In this document: piece after piece, positions 26,102-35,391 of the stretch
Position numbering within the stretch: the stretch's first letter is position 1
Layout of the letters: every line of letters starts with the position of its first letter
NCBI RefSeq assembly: GCF_003857015.1
Contig: NZ_QGGF01000693.1
Location: forward strand, 1 to 56,872
From: Micromonospora globispora
Lineage (GTDB): Bacteria > Actinomycetota > Actinomycetes > Mycobacteriales > Micromonosporaceae
Direction of reading: 5' to 3'
Length of the DNA stretch: 56,872 bases
Notes under the pieces: model-generated
Told to the model about the DNA's origin: nothing
The model's database searches: none
The model's input: the letters and a program-made list of their open reading frames with translations, nothing else
Made by a program: the position numbers and the translations under genes

Positions 26102-27543
26102 CCGATCTCGTCATCGGTCTGGACGTCGCCACCGCAGACGTCCGGGCCGTCGCGGTCACCCCCGACGGGACCGTTGTGGCGCGGGCAGCGGCACCACTTC
26201 CGCCCCCCGACCGTGGCATAGCGGGACGCACAGAGCAGAAACCGGTCCATCCCGACGTCGCGGAGACCGTTCTCGCGCAGCTCACCGCGGAGGTGGGCGG
26301 GTCGGCGAAGGCTGTCGCCGTGACCGCCACCTCGGGAAGCGTCGTCCCATGCTCCGCTGACCTGGTGCCCGTTGGGCCCGCTCTCCTGTACGACGATCGC
26401 AGGGCCGGCGAGCACGGCTCCGGGGTCGATCCGGCGCTGGTGCGGACCGCACCGGCGCTCGCCCGCATCGGCTGGCTCGAACGCCACCTTCCGGCGGACC
26501 GGTACCGGCACGTCAGTGACCTCGTCGTCGCCCGGCTCACCGGGGAGGACACCCCGAGCGACACGAGCCATGCCCTCAAGACCGGTGCTGATCCCGAAAC
26601 CGGGCGTTGGGCCGCCCAGCTGCTCGACATGGCGGGTGTCGCGGAGTCCCAGTTGCCGCGGCTGTGCCGGCCGGGAGCCGTCGTCGGTGGCCTTTCCGCC
26701 CGCAGTGCGTCGCTGACAGGTCTGCCCGTCGGGACGCTGGTGGTCCTCGGCATGACCGACGGCTGCGCGGGCCAGGTGGCGGCGGGCGCGGTGCGACCGG
26801 GAGACGCGGTCGGCGTGCTCGGGACCACCCTCGTGGTCAAGGTCGTGGCATCGCGTCGGGTGGCCGACCAGGCGCTCGGTGTCTACAGCCACCTCGCGCC
26901 CGACGGCTGCTGGTGGCCGGGAGGAGCGAGCAACGCCGGCGCCGGGGTACTACGCAGTGCCTTCCCCGACGCCGATTTACAGGCTCTCGACCTCGCGGCC
27001 GCGCAACGCGGGCCGGTACGCGCGCTGGTCTATCCCGTGGCTCGTCCCGGCGAGCGGTTCCCCTTCGTGACCCCGGACGCGGGCGGGTGGCTGCGGGGCG
27101 AGCCGGCGGACCGCGACGAGTACTACCGCGCCCTTCTCGACGGCGTGGCCTACGTCGAGCGGCTGGCCCTCGACGTCCTCGCGGCAGCGGGCGCTCCGAG
27201 CCGTGGTGCCCTCCGGGCCGTGGGGGGCGGTAGCCGCAGCCGGCCGTGGGCCCGGATCCGCGCCACAGTCCTGGGCCGTCCGCTCCTGGTCCCCGCCGAG
27301 GTGTCCAGTGCCTTCGGAGCCGCCGTGCTGGCCGCGTCATCCACCGTGCACCACGACCTGGCGACGGCCGTCGACTCGATGGTGAGGCTCGCGGCCACGG
27401 TGGACCCCGACCCCGCCGAGCAACCGAGGCTCGACGACGGATACGCCCGGTTCGTCGCCGCGCTCGTCGAGCGTGGCTGGCTCCCCCCGGCTCCGACGAA
27501 GAACCCAGACCGGTCCATCAACTCCGATCCGATCGAGGGGTGA
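26098..27543 (+). CDS. FGGY-family carbohydrate kinase
   Basis: The product has 481 residues. The phosphate-binding N terminus is VIGLDVATADVRAVAV, unusual in having ATADV where most members have TSS/TQS. Substrate-binding LLYDDRRAGE is near 95-104, the catalytic-Asp region is LGMTDGCAGQVAAG near 217-230, and GGGSRSRPWARI forms the C-terminal ATP site. The substrate may be a ketopentose or deoxyketose. It overlaps the HAD gene and precedes rhaI by two bases. With the aldolase and HAD gene it forms a trio inserted in the rhamnose operon. Confidence 0.84.
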   Translation: MTDLVIGLDVATADVRAVAVTPDGTVVARAAAPLPPPDRGIAGRTEQKPVHPDVAETVLAQLTAEVGGSAKAVAVTATSGSVVPCSADLVPVGPALLYDDRRAGEHGSGVDPALVRTAPALARIGWLERHLPADRYRHVSDLVVARLTGEDTPSDTSHALKTGADPETGRWAAQLLDMAGVAESQLPRLCRPGAVVGGLSARSASLTGLPVGTLVVLGMTDGCAGQVAAGAVRPGDAVGVLGTTLVVKVVASRRVADQALGVYSHLAPDGCWWPGGASNAGAGVLRSAFPDADLQALDLAAAQRGPVRALVYPVARPGERFPFVTPDAGGWLRGEPADRDEYYRALLDGVAYVERLALDVLAAAGAPSRGALRAVGGGSRSRPWARIRATVLGRPLLVPAEVSSAFGAAVLAASSTVHHDLATAVDSMVRLAATVDPDPAEQPRLDDGYARFVAALVERGWLPPAPTKNPDRSINSDPIEG

Positions 27544-27545
27544 CC

Positions 27546-28700
27546 ATGAACCGAGACGAGGTCAAGCGCCTCCTGCGAACCCAGCACATCGAGACGCCCT
27601 CCTGGGCGTACGGCAACTCCGGAACCCGATTCAAGGTGTTCGCCGAGCCCGGCGTACCGCGGACGCCGTACGAGAAGATCGACGACGCGGCGATGGTGCA
27701 CCGGCTCACCGGCGTCGCCCCGACCGTGGCGCTGCACATCCCGTGGGACCGCGTGGACGACTACGCGGACCTCGCCTCGTACGCCAAGGACCAGGGGGTG
27801 GCGATCGGGGCGATCAACCCGAACGTGTTCCAGGACGACGACTACAAGTTGGGCAGCGTCTGCAGCCCCGATCCGAAGGTGCGCCGTAAGGCGGTCGAGC
27901 ACCTGCTGGAGTGCGTCGGCATCGCCCGCGAGACGGGGTCGAAGCAGCTGTCGTTCTGGTTTGCCGACGGCACCAACTACGCTGGCCAGGACTCGATCCG
28001 CGCGCGGCAGGACCGCCTCGCCGAGGCCCTGAGCGAGACGTACGCCGCGATGCCGGCGAACATGACGATGCTGCTGGAGTACAAGCTCTTCGAACCGGCC
28101 TTCTACCAGATGGACCTGCCGGACTGGGGCACCTCGTACATGCACTGCCTGCAACTGGGCCCGCAGGCGAAGGTGCTGGTCGACACCGGCCACCACGCAC
28201 CAGGGACCAACATCGAGATGATCGTCGCGGTGCTGCTGCGGGCTGGCCGCCTCGGCGGCTTCCACTTCAACAGTCGCTACTACGCCGACGACGACCTCAT
28301 GGTGGGGGCGGCCGACCCCTTCGGACTGTTCCGGATCATGCACGAGATCGTCTCGGCGTCCGCGATGGACGGCGTCGCTTTCATGCTCGACCAGTGCCAC
28401 AACATCGAGGGCAAGGTGCCGGCGCTGATCCGCTCGGTGATGAACGTCCAGGAAGCTACCGCTAAGGCCCTGCTGGTGGACGCTGACGCGCTGACGCGGG
28501 CCCAGGCTGAGGGGGACGTGCTGTCCGCCCACGGCGCGCTGATGGACGCGTTCGCCACCGATGTGCGGCCCCTGCTCGCCGAGCTTCGCGACGAGATGGG
28601 CCTGCACCTGGACCCCATGCAGGCCTACCGGGAATCGGGCTATCAGCAACGGATCGTCGCCGAGCGTGTCGGCGGGACCGCGATGGGATGGGGAGCGTGA
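27546..28700 (+). CDS. rhaI: L-rhamnose isomerase (Pseudomonas-type)
   Basis: This 384-residue TIM-barrel enzyme converts L-rhamnose to L-rhamnulose. The metal-site segments of this family are all present: MLLEYKLFEPAFYQ (about 176-189), VDTGHHAPGTN (about 211-221), FHFNSRYYADDDLM (about 238-251) and MLDQCHNIEGK (about 281-291). It is of the RhaI type, smaller than E. coli RhaA. It starts two bases after the FGGY kinase stop. Its own stop overlaps the rhaD ATG by one base (TGATG). Confidence 0.93.
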   Translation: MNRDEVKRLLRTQHIETPSWAYGNSGTRFKVFAEPGVPRTPYEKIDDAAMVHRLTGVAPTVALHIPWDRVDDYADLASYAKDQGVAIGAINPNVFQDDDYKLGSVCSPDPKVRRKAVEHLLECVGIARETGSKQLSFWFADGTNYAGQDSIRARQDRLAEALSETYAAMPANMTMLLEYKLFEPAFYQMDLPDWGTSYMHCLQLGPQAKVLVDTGHHAPGTNIEMIVAVLLRAGRLGGFHFNSRYYADDDLMVGAADPFGLFRIMHEIVSASAMDGVAFMLDQCHNIEGKVPALIRSVMNVQEATAKALLVDADALTRAQAEGDVLSAHGALMDAFATDVRPLLAELRDEMGLHLDPMQAYRESGYQQRIVAERVGGTAMGWGA

Positions 28701-30769
28701 TGCAGCGAACGACCCGAGACGACGTTCCCGAGGGCGTCTCCGGGGAGGTGACCGCCATGCTCGACCGAGCGAACCACCTGGGCAGCGATCCCACGGTGAC
28801 GAACTATGGCGGCGGCAACTCCTCGTGCAAGGCGGCGGTGACGCATCCCGCGACCGGAGAGCCCGTCACATTGCTCTACGTCAAGGGATCCGGGGGTGAC
28901 CTCGGCACGCTGCGCTATCCCGGCCTCGCGGTCCTCGAACTGGATCGACTGCACCGCCTCGACGACCGGTACCGCGGAGTCGAGCACGAGGACGAGATGG
29001 TCGGCCTCTTCTCCTTCTGCGCCTTCGGGCCGGGCGGTGCGGCCCCCTCGATCGACACTCCGATGCACGGCCTCGTCGACGCGGTGCACGTGGACCACCT
29101 GCACCCCGACAGCGTCATCGCGCTCGCTGCGGCTGCCGACGGCGAGCGGCTGGTGCGGGACTGTTACGGGGAGCGCGTCCGGTGGGTGCCGTGGATCCGC
29201 CCTGGGTGGGAGCTCGGTCGGATGATCGCCGAGATTGTGCGGAACCATCCCGAGGCGGAGGGCGTCGTCCTCGGCGGCCACGGCCTCACCACGTGGGGAG
29301 CGACCAGCGAGGAGTGTGAGGAGCGAGGGCTGCGGCTCATTCGTGAGGCGGCCGAGTTCATCCGACGTGCGGGCCGGCCGGAGCCGTTGGGTCCGGTACG
29401 GGACGACCGCCGCCCGCTCCCCGAGGAGGCGCGGCGGCAACGGGCCGCCGAACTCGCGCCGATTCTGCGCGGGATCGCGGGCACCGACAGCCGCCTGGTC
29501 GGGCACTTCCGTGACGACGAGGTCGTCCTGGACTACCTCTCCAGAGAGGCGCTGGACCGGCTCGTCCCGCTCGGCACGTCCTGCCCCGACCATTTCCTGC
29601 GCACCAAGATACGTCCGCTGCTGCTGGACACCGCCCCGGACGCGGCACTTGACGAGGTGGTGGAGCGGCTGCGCGAGCTGCACACGGCGTACCGCGAGGA
29701 GTACGCGGCCTACTACGACCGGTACGCCGACGCGGACAGTCCGCCCATGCGTGGCGCGGACCCCGCCGTCGTGCTCGTTCCCGGGGTCGGGATGTTCTCA
29801 TACGGCGGCGACAGGCTGACTGCCCGCATCGCCGGCGAGTTCTACGTCAACGCGATCAACGTGATGCGCGGCGCGGAGGCGGTCTCCACCTATGCCCCGG
29901 TCTCCGAGAGCGAGAAGTTCCGGGTCGAGTACTGGGAACTCGAGGAGCGTAAGCTGCGCCGTCGGCCAAGGCCTAAAGCGCTCGCCGGAAAGGTCGCCTT
30001 CGTCACCGGGGGTGCGTCCGGGATCGGTCGCGCGACATGCCGGGCGCTTGCCGCACAGGGCGCCTGTGTCGTGGTCGCCGATCGCGACCACGAGGGCGCC
30101 CGCCAGCTGGCCAAGGAACTCGGCGGTGCGGATGTCGCCCACGCCGTCCACGTCGACGTGTCGGACGAGGCGTCCATCCGCGCGGCGGTCGAGGTCGCCT
30201 GCCTGGCCTTCGGCGGGATCGACGTCGTGGTCAACAACGCTGGCCTCTCCCAGTCCGCGCCGCTCGAGGAGACCACCGCGGAGATGTGGGACCTCCAGTT
30301 CGACGTGATGGCCCGCGGTTCGTTCCTCGTGTCGCGCGAGGCCGCCCGGGTCCTGCGCGCCCAGGGTCACGGCGGTGACATCGTCTACATCGTCAGCAAG
30401 AACGCCGTCTTCGCCGGACCCGCCAACGTCGCGTACTCGTCGGCGAAGGCGGCCCAGGCCCACCAGGTCCGGCTCCTCGCTGCGGAACTCGGTCCCACTG
30501 GGGTGCGTGTCAACGGTGTGAATCCCGACGGCGTCGTACGCGGGTCCGGGATCTTCGCCGGCGGCTGGGGCGCGCAACGTGCCGCTGTGTACGGGGTCGC
30601 CGAGGAGGACCTGGGGCAGTACTACGCGCAGCGAACGCTGCTCAAACAGGAGGTGCTTCCCGAACACGTCGGCGCGGCGGTCGTCGCGCTCGTCGACGGA
30701 TCACTGCCCCTGACCACCGGCCTGCTCGTTCCCGTGGACGGCGGCGTACCCCAGGCGTTCCTGCGATGA
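28700..30769 (+). CDS. rhaD: Bifunctional rhamnulose-1-phosphate aldolase / L-lactaldehyde dehydrogenase
   Basis: This 689-residue fusion has two domains. Residues 1 to about 420 are a class II aldolase with VDHLHPDSV (zinc His near 131-136) and VLGGHGLTTWG near 190-200. Residues from about 430 to the end are a short-chain dehydrogenase with FVTGGASGIGRATC (cofactor loop), NNAG and the catalytic YSSAKAAQAH near 578. The aldolase yields DHAP and L-lactaldehyde, and the second domain oxidises the latter, as in RhaEW/RhaDI proteins. ATG at 28700 is used because GGGGAG precedes it; an ATG at 28688 is less likely. The stop overlaps the next gene. Confidence 0.93.
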   Translation: MQRTTRDDVPEGVSGEVTAMLDRANHLGSDPTVTNYGGGNSSCKAAVTHPATGEPVTLLYVKGSGGDLGTLRYPGLAVLELDRLHRLDDRYRGVEHEDEMVGLFSFCAFGPGGAAPSIDTPMHGLVDAVHVDHLHPDSVIALAAAADGERLVRDCYGERVRWVPWIRPGWELGRMIAEIVRNHPEAEGVVLGGHGLTTWGATSEECEERGLRLIREAAEFIRRAGRPEPLGPVRDDRRPLPEEARRQRAAELAPILRGIAGTDSRLVGHFRDDEVVLDYLSREALDRLVPLGTSCPDHFLRTKIRPLLLDTAPDAALDEVVERLRELHTAYREEYAAYYDRYADADSPPMRGADPAVVLVPGVGMFSYGGDRLTARIAGEFYVNAINVMRGAEAVSTYAPVSESEKFRVEYWELEERKLRRRPRPKALAGKVAFVTGGASGIGRATCRALAAQGACVVVADRDHEGARQLAKELGGADVAHAVHVDVSDEASIRAAVEVACLAFGGIDVVVNNAGLSQSAPLEETTAEMWDLQFDVMARGSFLVSREAARVLRAQGHGGDIVYIVSKNAVFAGPANVAYSSAKAAQAHQVRLLAAELGPTGVRVNGVNPDGVVRGSGIFAGGWGAQRAAVYGVAEEDLGQYYAQRTLLKQEVLPEHVGAAVVALVDGSLPLTTGLLVPVDGGVPQAFLR

Positions 30770-31689
30770 CGGCGCGCAACCCGCTCGGTATCCATGCCGC
30801 GGTCTTCGCCGGCGGGTGGAGTCCCGAGGAGCGGCGGATGGCAGCGAGACGGGCCCGCCGGGCCGGGTACGACGTGCTGGAGATACCAGCGCTCGACCCC
30901 GAGGCGATCGACATCGCCGACACCCGGGCGGTGCTCGACGAACACGGGCTGGTCGGTGTGTGCTCGCTGGGGCTCGACTTCGACGCGGACATCTCCAGCC
31001 CGGTACCCGAGGTCGCCGCTCGTGGCGAAGCGCGGCTGCGCGCGGCCCTCGACGTCGCCGCCGGCCTCGGCGGAGGCTTCCTCGGCGGCGTCATCTACAG
31101 CGCCCTCGGCAAGTACGACCGGCCGATGGACCCGCGGGACCGCGACTCGATGGTCGCCATCCTCCGTCGGCTCGCCGCGAGAGCAGCTGACGAAGGGGTG
31201 ACCCTCGGCCTGGAAGCGGTGAACCGCTACGAGTCGAACGCCATCAACACCTGCGCGCAGGCGGTTCAGGTGATCAAGGACGTCGGGGCGGCCAACGTGG
31301 TGGTCCACCTCGACGCCTATCACGCCAACATCGAGGAGGCCTCCATCACCCAGGCGGTGGCCGACTGCGCCGACCATTTGGGCTACGTACACGTGGGGGA
31401 GTCGCACCGCGGTTACCTCGGCAGCGGATCCGCCGATCTCGACGGTCTCTTCCGGGCCCTGCGGGACACCGGCTACTCCGGCACGGTGACGTTCGAGTCG
31501 TTCTCCCGCGCCGTGGTGTCGGCGGACCTGTCGGATCGACTCGGGGTCTGGCGGGACCTGTGGGAGGACGGGGACGACCTCGCCGCCCACGCGCACGCCT
31601 ACATGTCCGAGCGCCTGACGAGGGTAGCTGGAGGTACGACGGATAGAAGGACCTTGCCGGTCCCTCTTGACTCAGAAATCGATTGCTGA
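30766..31689 (+). CDS. Sugar isomerase/epimerase, D-tagatose/L-ribulose 3-epimerase-like TIM barrel
   Basis: The 307-residue protein has the metal-binding pattern of ketose 3-epimerases: LGLEAVNRYES (Glu near 149), VVHLDAYHANIEE (Asp near 182), VGESHRGYLGSG (His near 213) and VTFESFSR (Glu near 243). It probably epimerises a ketose at C3 and could feed a non-rhamnose deoxysugar into the pathway. Its start overlaps the rhaD stop. The 3' end contains a LacI-type operator (31673-31688) serving the next transcription unit. Confidence 0.83.
   Translation: MTARNPLGIHAAVFAGGWSPEERRMAARRARRAGYDVLEIPALDPEAIDIADTRAVLDEHGLVGVCSLGLDFDADISSPVPEVAARGEARLRAALDVAAGLGGGFLGGVIYSALGKYDRPMDPRDRDSMVAILRRLAARAADEGVTLGLEAVNRYESNAINTCAQAVQVIKDVGAANVVVHLDAYHANIEEASITQAVADCADHLGYVHVGESHRGYLGSGSADLDGLFRALRDTGYSGTVTFESFSRAVVSADLSDRLGVWRDLWEDGDDLAAHAHAYMSERLTRVAGGTTDRRTLPVPLDSEIDC
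31673..31688. promoter_or_regulatory. LacI-type operator, site 1
   Basis: CAGAAATCGATTGCTG is a 16-base palindrome with a single mismatch pair, centred on CG at 31680/31681. It overlaps the 3' end of the upstream epimerase gene and ends 14 bases before the kinase ATG. It shares the core AATCGATT and AG/CT flanks with the sites at 34934 and 41325. Confidence 0.7.
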
Positions 31690-31702
31690 AACGGTGAATG
31701 TC

Positions 31703-33241
31703 ATGCGGGTTGCGGCCGTCATCGGCGTGGACATCGGCACCTCGAGCAGCAAAGGGGTGCTCGTCGATCTCGGCGGCCGCGTGATCGGTTCGTGTACCCG
31801 GCACCATGAGGTCGACCGTCCGCGACCGGGCTGGGTCGAGATGGACGCGGAGATCTGGTGGCAGGAGTTCGTGGGCATCACCCGGGAACTCCTGGCGCCC
31901 GGCGAGGCGGACGTCGTCGCCGTCGGAGTGAGTGGCATGGGTCCGTGCGTGCTGCTCACGGACGCTGACGGCGTCCCGCTGCGCCCGTCCATCCTGTACG
32001 GCATCGACACCCGCTCGACCGGTCAGATCGCGAGGCTCAACGAGCGGTTCGGCGAGAACGCGATCATGCAGCGGTGCGGCTCGGCCCTCTCGACCCAGTC
32101 CGCGGGCGCGAAGATCGCCTGGGTCGCCGACACGGAGCCCCACCTCTTCGCGCGGGCACGCCGATTGTTCATGCCGAGTTCGTGGCTCGCCTTCAAACTG
32201 ACCGGCGAGTACGTGCTCGACCAGCACTCCGCCAGTCAGTGCACCCCGCTCTACGACACGGAAAACCTGACCTGGTATCTGCCGTGGGCCAAGGAGATCG
32301 CGCCCGAGCTGGTCCTTCCGCCGCTGAGGTGGGCGGGCGAGGTGGCCGGCAGCGTGACGGCGGAGGCGGCATCCCTGACCGGACTGCGGGTCGGCACCCC
32401 CGTGATCACGGGAACGATCGACGCGTGGTCGGAGGCGATCAGCGTCGGCGCCCAGGGCGTGGGCGACCTCATGCTGATGTACGGCACGACGATGTTCCTG
32501 GTCAACACTGTTCCCAACCGGTTGACCAGCCCGTCGCTGTGGGGAACGGTCGGCGCCCTGCCCGGCACCCGCAACCTCGCGGCGGGCATGGCGACCTCTG
32601 GTGCCATCACCGGATGGCTGCGCGACCTGTTCGGATCACCGGACTATCCCGAGCTCCTGCGTCTCGCGGAACTCTCCGGTCCCGGCGCCGGCGGGCTGCT
32701 CATGCTGCCCTACTTCGCAGGCGAGCGTACGCCGATCATGGATCCGCACGCCCGCGGCGTCATAGCCGGCCTCACCGTCTCGCACACCCGCGGGGACCTG
32801 TATCGGGCGGCGCTGGAGGCGACCGGGCTGGGGGTGCGCCACAACATCGAGACCATGCAGGCCGCCGGCGGAGACATCCGACGTGTCGTCGCGGTGGGTG
32901 GTGGCACCCAGGGGAAGCTCTGGACCCAGGTCGTCTCCGACATCACCGGGCGGGCCCAGGACATTCCATCGCAGACGATCGGTGCCAGCTACGGCGGGGC
33001 TTTCCTGGCCGCGCAGGTGGTAACCGACGTCTCGATCGAGGCGTGGAACGCGATTAGGGAAATCCGGGAGCCCCGACCCGAGCTCGCGGCGGACTACGAG
33101 GAGCTGTACGCGCTGTACCGCGAGCTTTACACCGGATCCAAGAACATCGCCCACGGCCTCGCCGCCCGACAGGAGCGTCTGACGGCCGAAACCCCACCAC
33201 TCGCTCAACGGAAAGCACGCACCGAAGGAGTCGCCCCATGA
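31703..33241 (+). CDS. FGGY-family carbohydrate kinase (fuculokinase/xylulokinase-like)
   Basis: This 512-residue kinase starts [18 protein letters not shown], the classical phosphate-1 motif. It has [16 protein letters not shown] near 75-90, [13 protein letters not shown], the catalytic region [15 protein letters not shown] near 243-257, and [20 protein letters not shown] near the C terminus. The ATG at 31703 is chosen because GGTGA precedes it; GTG at 31694 and TTG at 31667 are in frame. The stop overlaps the isomerase gene. A LacI operator lies immediately upstream, so this starts the second sugar system. The substrate is probably a 6-deoxyketose or pentulose. Confidence 0.85.
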   Translation: MRVAAVIGVDIGTSSSKGVLVDLGGRVIGSCTRHHEVDRPRPGWVEMDAEIWWQEFVGITRELLAPGEADVVAVGVSGMGPCVLLTDADGVPLRPSILYGIDTRSTGQIARLNERFGENAIMQRCGSALSTQSAGAKIAWVADTEPHLFARARRLFMPSSWLAFKLTGEYVLDQHSASQCTPLYDTENLTWYLPWAKEIAPELVLPPLRWAGEVAGSVTAEAASLTGLRVGTPVITGTIDAWSEAISVGAQGVGDLMLMYGTTMFLVNTVPNRLTSPSLWGTVGALPGTRNLAAGMATSGAITGWLRDLFGSPDYPELLRLAELSGPGAGGLLMLPYFAGERTPIMDPHARGVIAGLTVSHTRGDLYRAALEATGLGVRHNIETMQAAGGDIRRVVAVGGGTQGKLWTQVVSDITGRAQDIPSQTIGASYGGAFLAAQVVTDVSIEAWNAIREIREPRPELAADYEELYALYRELYTGSKNIAHGLAARQERLTAETPPLAQRKARTEGVAP

Positions 33242-34872
33242 CGAGCTACACGCTGCCCGTACTGGCCGAGCGGCCGAAGGCCGCGTCCGGCACCGTCTAC
33301 ACGGTTGCCAGCGGCGACCTCCGGCTGAGCGCGAACGCCACCTGCTGGCCCACGCAGCAGAAACTCGAGTCCGACCTCACGGCGGCCGTCAACTCGCTCG
33401 GCTGGAAGGTGCAGCGGGGTCATGAGGTCGATGCCGACAAGGGGCACGGCTTCATCGACAGCCAGCGCGCCGGCATCGAGGTCTTCAAGCGGCTACCCGC
33501 GGACGCTCCACTCATCGTGGTCGAGGCGGTCTGGCAGTACAGCCACCACGTGCTCGCCGGTCTCCGGAGCCACAAGGGGCCGATCCTCATCGTGGCGAAC
33601 TGGAGCGGTGAGTTCCCCGGCCTGGTCGGTCTGCTCAACCTCACGGCCAGCCTCACCAAGGCGGGAGTGAAGCACTCCGCGCTCTGGAGCGAGGACTTCA
33701 CCGACGAGTGGGCACTCAAGGGCCTGAAGACCTGGCTGGAAACGGGTCAGCTGACCCACGACGAGGGCCACGTGCGGGACCTGCCCGCGCTGCCGGCCAG
33801 CCCGGAGGTCGCGCTCGGTACGGCGTTGGCTGAGCAACTGGCCACGGAGAAGGCGATCATCGGTGTCTTCGACGAGGGCTGCATGGGCATGTACAACGCG
33901 ATCTTCGACGACGAGCTGCTCAACCCGCTCGGCATCTACAAGGAGCGCCTGTCGCAGAGTGCACTCGTCGCCGAGATGAACCGGGTGAGCGACGAGGAGG
34001 CCCAGGCCGTACGGACCTGGCTGGACAGGGCCGGCATGACGTTCCACCTCGGCAGTGACGAAGCGACCGAGCTGACCGAGGGGCAGCTGCTCAGCCAGTT
34101 CAAGATGTACATCGCGGCGCTGCGCATCGCCGACGACTTCGGCCTGGACGCGGTGGGCATCCAGTACCAGCAGGGACTGAAGGACATGGTTCCGGCGAGC
34201 GACCTGGCCGAGGGACTGCTGAACAACGTCGAGCGTCCGCCGGTGCGCAGCCGGGACGGCTCTCGTGAACTGTACGCGGGAGCCCCGCTGCCGCACTTCA
34301 ACGAGGTCGATGAGGGCGTGGCCGTCGACTCCCTGATCACCAACCGCATCTGGACCGCGATGGGCCTCGATCCGGCGACCACGTTGCACGACATTCGCTG
34401 GGGAGAGCGGTACGGTGACGACTTCGTGTGGGTTTTCGAGATCTCGGGCTCGGTTCCCGCCTCGCACAACGGTGGCTACGACAAGTCGTACAGCATGCGC
34501 CAGCCGCCGATGTACTTCCCGCTGGGCGGTGGCACGCTGAGCGGCGTGTCGAAGCCGGGCGAGATCGTCTGGTCCCGGGTGTTCCTCATGGACGGCATCC
34601 TGCATGTCGACATGGGCCGCGGCACCGCTGTCGAGCTGCCGCCCGAGGAGACCGAACGCCGTCTGAACGCCACCACGCCGCAGTGGCCGATCATGCACGC
34701 GGTGCTGCACGGCGTCGGCCGCGACCAGTTGATGGCTCGGCACAAGGCCAATCACGTCAACGTCGTCTATGCCCCGGACGCCGCGACGGCCGACCGGGCG
34801 TTGGTGGCGAAGGCAGCGATGTTCGCGCACCTCGGCGTACGGGTGCACCTGTGCGGCGAGGTCAACTGCTAG
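33238..34872 (+). CDS. L-fucose/L-arabinose isomerase-family protein
   Basis: The product is 544 residues, and GAAGGAG precedes the ATG. Family features are [19 protein letters not shown] (a predicted metal-binding Glu region near 204-222), [19 protein letters not shown] near 300-318 and [14 protein letters not shown] in the C-terminal half. It should interconvert an aldose and the matching ketose (for example L-fucose to L-fuculose), feeding the kinase to which it is coupled by a 4-base overlap. It diverges from E. coli FucI, so the substrate could be another 6-deoxyhexose. Confidence 0.78.
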   Translation: MTSYTLPVLAERPKAASGTVYTVASGDLRLSANATCWPTQQKLESDLTAAVNSLGWKVQRGHEVDADKGHGFIDSQRAGIEVFKRLPADAPLIVVEAVWQYSHHVLAGLRSHKGPILIVANWSGEFPGLVGLLNLTASLTKAGVKHSALWSEDFTDEWALKGLKTWLETGQLTHDEGHVRDLPALPASPEVALGTALAEQLATEKAIIGVFDEGCMGMYNAIFDDELLNPLGIYKERLSQSALVAEMNRVSDEEAQAVRTWLDRAGMTFHLGSDEATELTEGQLLSQFKMYIAALRIADDFGLDAVGIQYQQGLKDMVPASDLAEGLLNNVERPPVRSRDGSRELYAGAPLPHFNEVDEGVAVDSLITNRIWTAMGLDPATTLHDIRWGERYGDDFVWVFEISGSVPASHNGGYDKSYSMRQPPMYFPLGGGTLSGVSKPGEIVWSRVFLMDGILHVDMGRGTAVELPPEETERRLNATTPQWPIMHAVLHGVGRDQLMARHKANHVNVVYAPDAATADRALVAKAAMFAHLGVRVHLCGEVNC

Positions 34873-34901
34873 CGGCTGATCGGTCCAGCCCGATCGATGC
34901 G

Positions 34902-34931
34902 TTGACGGACACCTCAACCCCTACTTAAAAT
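34902..34931 (+). promoter_or_regulatory. Sigma-70-like promoter before fucU
   Basis: TTGACG (34902-34907) and TAAAAT (34926-34931) are separated by 18 bases. This is an unusually good vegetative promoter for such GC-rich DNA. The LacI-type operator begins three bases downstream, over the likely transcription start. Confidence 0.65.
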
Positions 34932-34933
34932 CG

Positions 34934-34949
34934 CTGAAATCGATTTCTA
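34934..34949. promoter_or_regulatory. LacI-type operator, site 2
   Basis: GAAATCGATTTC at 34936-34947 is a perfect 12-base palindrome. The wider box CTGAAATCGATTTCTA matches sites 1 and 3. It sits just downstream of the -10 element at 34926 and 10 bases before the fucU ATG, a classical blocking position for a repressor. Confidence 0.78.
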
Positions 34950-34959
34950 AGGAGAGCCC

Positions 34960-35391
34960 ATGCCGCTGTCGGGGATATCTCCGATCCTCACGGGCGAGCT
35001 GCTCGCGCACCTGGATGCCATGGGCCATTCCGACGCGGTCGTCCTGGCCGACGCCCACTTTCCGGCAGCGCGTCTCGCCCGTCGGCTGCTGGTCCTTCCC
35101 GGACTGGGCACACCGGAGGTGCTACGGGCCGTCCGGACGGTGACGCCGCTCGACGACGCACCGGCCCTGGACCTCATGGCGGCTGCCGACGGAGTACGGC
35201 AGCCCGTACAGGACGAGCTGATCGATGCGGCGGGAGCCGGCCAGCGAGACGTCCGGTTCGTGGGGCGTCACGACTTCTACGACGTAGCGGCCGGCGCCTA
35301 CCTCATCGTGCGGACGGGCGAAACCCGTACGTACGGCAACGCGATCCTCCGTAAGGGGATCGTAACGATAGACGACGGGCGGAAGCCCTGA
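34960..35391 (+). CDS. fucU: FucU/RbsD-family sugar mutarotase
   Basis: The 143-residue protein has the FucU pattern: GELLAHLDAMGHSDAVVLAD near the N terminus (His in the active site), ADAHFPAARL, RFVGRHDFYDVAAGAYLIV and the C-terminal TRTYGNAILRKGIVTI. It converts pyranose anomers so the isomerase receives its preferred form. AAGGAG precedes the ATG. The stop overlaps the ATPase ATG by one base. FucU is favoured over RbsD because the Tyr/His pattern and the isomerase next door fit fucose; ribose is not excluded. Confidence 0.83.
   Translation: MPLSGISPILTGELLAHLDAMGHSDAVVLADAHFPAARLARRLLVLPGLGTPEVLRAVRTVTPLDDAPALDLMAAADGVRQPVQDELIDAAGAGQRDVRFVGRHDFYDVAAGAYLIVRTGETRTYGNAILRKGIVTIDDGRKP

Noticed and set aside
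28688-28700. RhaD start at the ATG at 28688
   Set aside because: The ATG at 28700 has GGGGAG at a suitable distance and a typical TGATG coupling; the upstream ATG lies within rhaI and lacks such a site.
33493-34917. A 474-codon minus frame opposite the fucose-isomerase-family gene
   Set aside because: Low-complexity composition and no motifs; the plus strand gene has a ribosome site and coupled neighbours.
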